Shown here: positions 5,479 through 7,400 of the stretch, in pieces
Layout: each line of letters begins with the position of its first letter
How positions within the stretch are numbered: the stretch's first letter is position 1
NCBI GenBank assembly: GCA_027625355.1
Contig: JAQBWI010000048.1
Coordinates: forward strand, 1-7,400
Length of the DNA stretch: 7,400 bases
DNA from: Pseudomonadota bacterium
GTDB taxonomy: Bacteria; Pseudomonadota; Alphaproteobacteria; HIMB59; GCA-002718135
Direction of reading: 5' to 3'
Made by a program: the position numbers and the translations under genes
The notes under the pieces: generated by a model
The model's input: only the letters and a program-made list of their open reading frames with translations
Database searches by the model: none
What the model was told of the DNA's origin: nothing

Positions 5479-6591
5479 ATGAAAAAAGTGCTTTTAGTAG
5501 CAGCATTAGTCTCGATTTTTTTTGCTCCATTAGCAACAGCTGAAGTTAATGTTGTTTCTTGGGGAGGGGCTTATACTGAAAGTCAAAAACTAGGATATGG
5601 AGACCCGTATCAAGAAAAATCAGGAGTTAAGATTAACTGGATTGATTATTCAGGTGGTCTAAGTGAGGTTAGAACTCAGGTAGAAGCTGGAAATGTTACT
5701 TGGAACATTGTTGATTTATTCGCAAAAGACACGATTGTTGGATGCGATGAAGGATTACTTGTTGAATTTGATTTTGACAAAGATTTTCCTGCAGCTCCGG
5801 ATGGTACACCTGCAAGTGAAGATTTCTTTGCACCTATGCCAAGTGATTGTGCAGTAGGTAATATTTTATATTCATGGAATTATGCATATAACCCAAATGC
5901 TTTTCCTGGATCAGATACAATGCCAACTACAATAGCTGATTTCTATGATACTGAAAAGTTTCCTGGTAAGAGATCAATTTACACAAGCGCTATGTCAAAT
6001 CTAGAAATAGCTTTAGTTGCTGATGGTGTAAGTGCAAACGCTGTTTATAATGTATTAGAAAGCCAAACAGGTGGTCTTGACAGAGCAATTTCTAAAATAG
6101 AAACTTTATGTACAGATCCTAATGGTGGATGTGTATTCTGGTCAGCTGGAACTCAGCCATCAGAATTATTAGCAAGTGGTGAAGTTGTGATGTCTACTGG
6201 TTGGAATGGACGTTTTTTCAATGCAATTGTTAATGAAGGTACAACAATAACTCAAGTATGGGATGGTCAGATATTAGATTATGAATACTTTGGCTTGATC
6301 GCAGGACAACCTAACCAAGAAGAAGCTATGGAAGCTCTGAGATACTTTACTGGTACTGAAGGTTTAGCAGGAAGTGCAAAGTACATCGCATATGCTCCTT
6401 TTAGAATATCTTCACTTGATATTATTGAGGCAAATGAGCCTTGGTTTAAGGATGGTAAAACTGTAATGTTACCTCAAATGCCAACTGCACCAGAAAATAC
6501 AAAAAACTATATTCTTATGAACCCTGAATATTGGGCTGATAATGAAATAGAAGTTGGTGAAGCTTGGGAAGCTTTTAAATCATCTTTATAA
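5479..6591 (+). CDS. PotD-like periplasmic binding protein (polyamine/amine-type ABC transporter)
   Basis: A complete 370-residue receptor. Residues 1-21 are a signal peptide (KK at 2-3, hydrophobic core, ATA before E22), giving a soluble periplasmic protein. The mature N-terminus VNVVSWGGAYTES (23-35) is the family-typical 'l.v.sWGG.y...q'. Further markers are YSWNYAYNPNAFP at 131-143, PGKRSIYTS at 162-170 and GWNGRFFNAI at 241-250. Cysteines at 89, 124, 211 and 218 could form two disulfides (C211 and C218 flank a short loop). The start is fixed by AGGAGG at 5469-5474. The preceding gap (5368-5478) has no convincing promoter; a 10-bp palindrome TAACATGTTA sits at 5434-5443. Relatives bind spermidine, putrescine or other amines; the ligand is not readable here. 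It is the only intact gene of its transporter in the window. Confidence 0.88.
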   Translation: MKKVLLVAALVSIFFAPLATAEVNVVSWGGAYTESQKLGYGDPYQEKSGVKINWIDYSGGLSEVRTQVEAGNVTWNIVDLFAKDTIVGCDEGLLVEFDFDKDFPAAPDGTPASEDFFAPMPSDCAVGNILYSWNYAYNPNAFPGSDTMPTTIADFYDTEKFPGKRSIYTSAMSNLEIALVADGVSANAVYNVLESQTGGLDRAISKIETLCTDPNGGCVFWSAGTQPSELLASGEVVMSTGWNGRFFNAIVNEGTTITQVWDGQILDYEYFGLIAGQPNQEEAMEALRYFTGTEGLAGSAKYIAYAPFRISSLDIIEANEPWFKDGKTVMLPQMPTAPENTKNYILMNPEYWADNEIEVGEAWEAFKSSL

Positions 6592-6599
6592 TTTATTTA

Positions 6600-6632
6600 A
6601 TGGGTGAAATTTAATTTCGCCCATTTTTTTTT
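6600..6632 (+). terminator. Strong intrinsic-terminator-like hairpin after the PotD-like gene
   Basis: ATGGGTGAAAT (6600-6610) pairs with ATTTCGCCCAT (6614-6624), one G-T wobble, around a 3-base loop. It runs into an uninterrupted T tract ending at 6632. By shape this is a good Rho-independent terminator. The next gene's ATG follows only two bases later, so transcription must partly read through; it probably keeps the binding protein in excess over the permeases. Confidence 0.8.
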
Positions 6633-6634
6633 AA

Positions 6635-7270
6635 ATGAAAAAAATTTTAACAACTGACGGAGTTCCTCTAGAGATAAGTCTCAAGAGAGTTGAGAAAAGG
6701 AATAAAACAAAGGCTTTTTTGCTTGTTTTGCTACTTCTTCTTTTTTTAATAGTAGCGTATATTTGGCCAATACTAAATTTGTTTACAAGAAGTGTTGATA
6801 ACACATTACTTTCAGATTTATTGCCTCAAACATCAAAAATCTTAGATCAATGGGATGGAGATGAAATCCCTTCAGAGGAAATATATAAAACTTTTTATAT
6901 AGATTTAAATGAAGCTCATAAAATAAAACAATCAGGAAAAGTTTCTACGAGATTAAATTATGCAAAAAATGGCTTTAAAAGTTTAATTAATAAAACAAGA
7001 CGAAAATTAAAAAACTTTGAAGATGAAAACTATAAAGAACAATTTATTGATATTAATAAAAAATGGGGTGAGATTGAATACTGGCAAGCAATGAAGGTGG
7101 CTATGCCAAGATACTCTATTAATAAATATTTAAACTCATTTGATCTTGAGCAAAATTTTAAAGGAGAAATAATTCAAAAACCTGAAAAAAGACGAATACA
7201 CAGAACATTGTGGTTAAGAACTTTTTATGTAGCATTGGGTGTCATCCATGCCGCAAATATTTCTGCTTGA
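6635..7270 (+). pseudogene. PotB-like ABC permease, truncated after its N-terminal extension
   Basis: Residues 24-50 form the first membrane segment (FLLVLLLLLFLIVAYIWPI) followed by NLFTRSVDN, the normal opening of PotB/HutC-type polyamine permeases. Residues 60-190 match the long periplasmic insert of one subfamily: DQWDGDEIPSEEIYKTFYIDL, STRLNYAKNGFKSLINKTRR and KWGEIEYWQAM. TLWLRTFYVALGV (191-203) is where the conserved transmembrane domain begins. The expected continuation ('...T..cl.lgyP.Ay' and the EAA loop, about 200 further residues) is missing. Instead eight unrelated residues lead to a stop, and this stretch is antisense to a gene fragment on the other strand. The break lies near 7238-7248. 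No Shine-Dalgarno sequence precedes the ATG. The product cannot form a permease. Confidence 0.8.
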
Positions 7271-7400
7271 TCTTCTTCTAATGTTGATGAACCGTACTCA
7301 CTAACAAACCCATCAATATCATTTCGAAAAATTGTGTTAAATTTATTTGAACACATAGAGCAATCAACATATTTATGATTTGAATTATTAATTTTACTGT
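7225..7400 (-). pseudogene. C-terminal fragment of an unidentified protein, possibly a gluzincin-type metallopeptidase
   Basis: On the minus strand a frame is open from the window's right edge to a TAA at 7227-7225. Its 57 residues contain a CxxC pair (VDCSMCSNKF) and then DGFVSEYGSSTLEEDQAEIFAAWM. The FVSxY...EEDxAExF pattern resembles the segment that supplies the third zinc ligand (Glu) in some putative metallopeptidases; this is from memory and tentative. The last few residues (about TPNAT) are encoded by sequence that reads as permease on the plus strand, so the natural C-terminus was probably lost at the same break that truncated the permease. The HExxH motif, if it exists, would be beyond the window. 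Confidence 0.5.

Noticed and set aside
1..7400. CRISPR array, insertion sequence, integrase or attachment site explaining the rearrangements
   Set aside because: No spaced repeats, transposase-like frame, terminal inverted repeats or target duplications are visible near the junctions.

Overview
The window is strongly AT-rich (roughly 30% GC by eye). It has short intergenic gaps, AGA-rich arginine codons, and two periplasmic binding proteins with ordinary signal-peptidase-I leaders and no lipobox. This suggests a streamlined Gram-negative marine bacterium, most likely an alphaproteobacterium of the SAR11/Pelagibacter type. That placement is inferred from composition and gene style; the window holds no rRNA or other marker gene.

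Left part (1-4684) is an apparently intact, regulated uptake operon on the + strand. It starts with the C-terminal part of a GntR/HutC-type regulator (UTRA effector domain). A 102-bp gap follows, holding a perfect 18-bp palindrome (likely operator) and a possible promoter. Next come a family-1 solute-binding protein (598-2001), a hairpin, an LplB-type permease (2087-2971), an overlapping UgpE/YtcP-type permease (2965-3852), and, one base later, a TIM-barrel protein related to phosphosulfolactate synthase ComA (3854-4684). The transporter resembles the polysaccharide/aldouronate class common in Firmicutes. No ATPase gene lies with it. The ComA-like enzyme seems to lack several motifs of archaeal ComA, so its reaction and the imported substrate are open.

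Middle part (4685-5367) is a graveyard of gene pieces. A 44-codon ORF and a 37-codon ORF are followed by the first 45 codons of a creatinase/ectoine-hydrolase-like M24 protein. That runs directly, in another frame, into the C-terminal TOBE domain of a PotA-type ABC ATPase. Several starts are kept while the gene bodies are missing.

Right part (5368-7400) is a polyamine-type (Pot) ABC locus. The PotD-like binding protein (5479-6591) is intact and followed by a strong hairpin/T-tract. The PotB-like permease (6635-7270) keeps its N-terminal extension but breaks off at about 7240, before the conserved permease domain. There it meets the C-terminal end of an unrelated protein on the - strand. Of this second transporter only the binding protein is complete in the window. 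The abrupt same-strand and inverted junctions are either real rearrangement scars or assembly/amplification chimeras; the sequence alone cannot decide.
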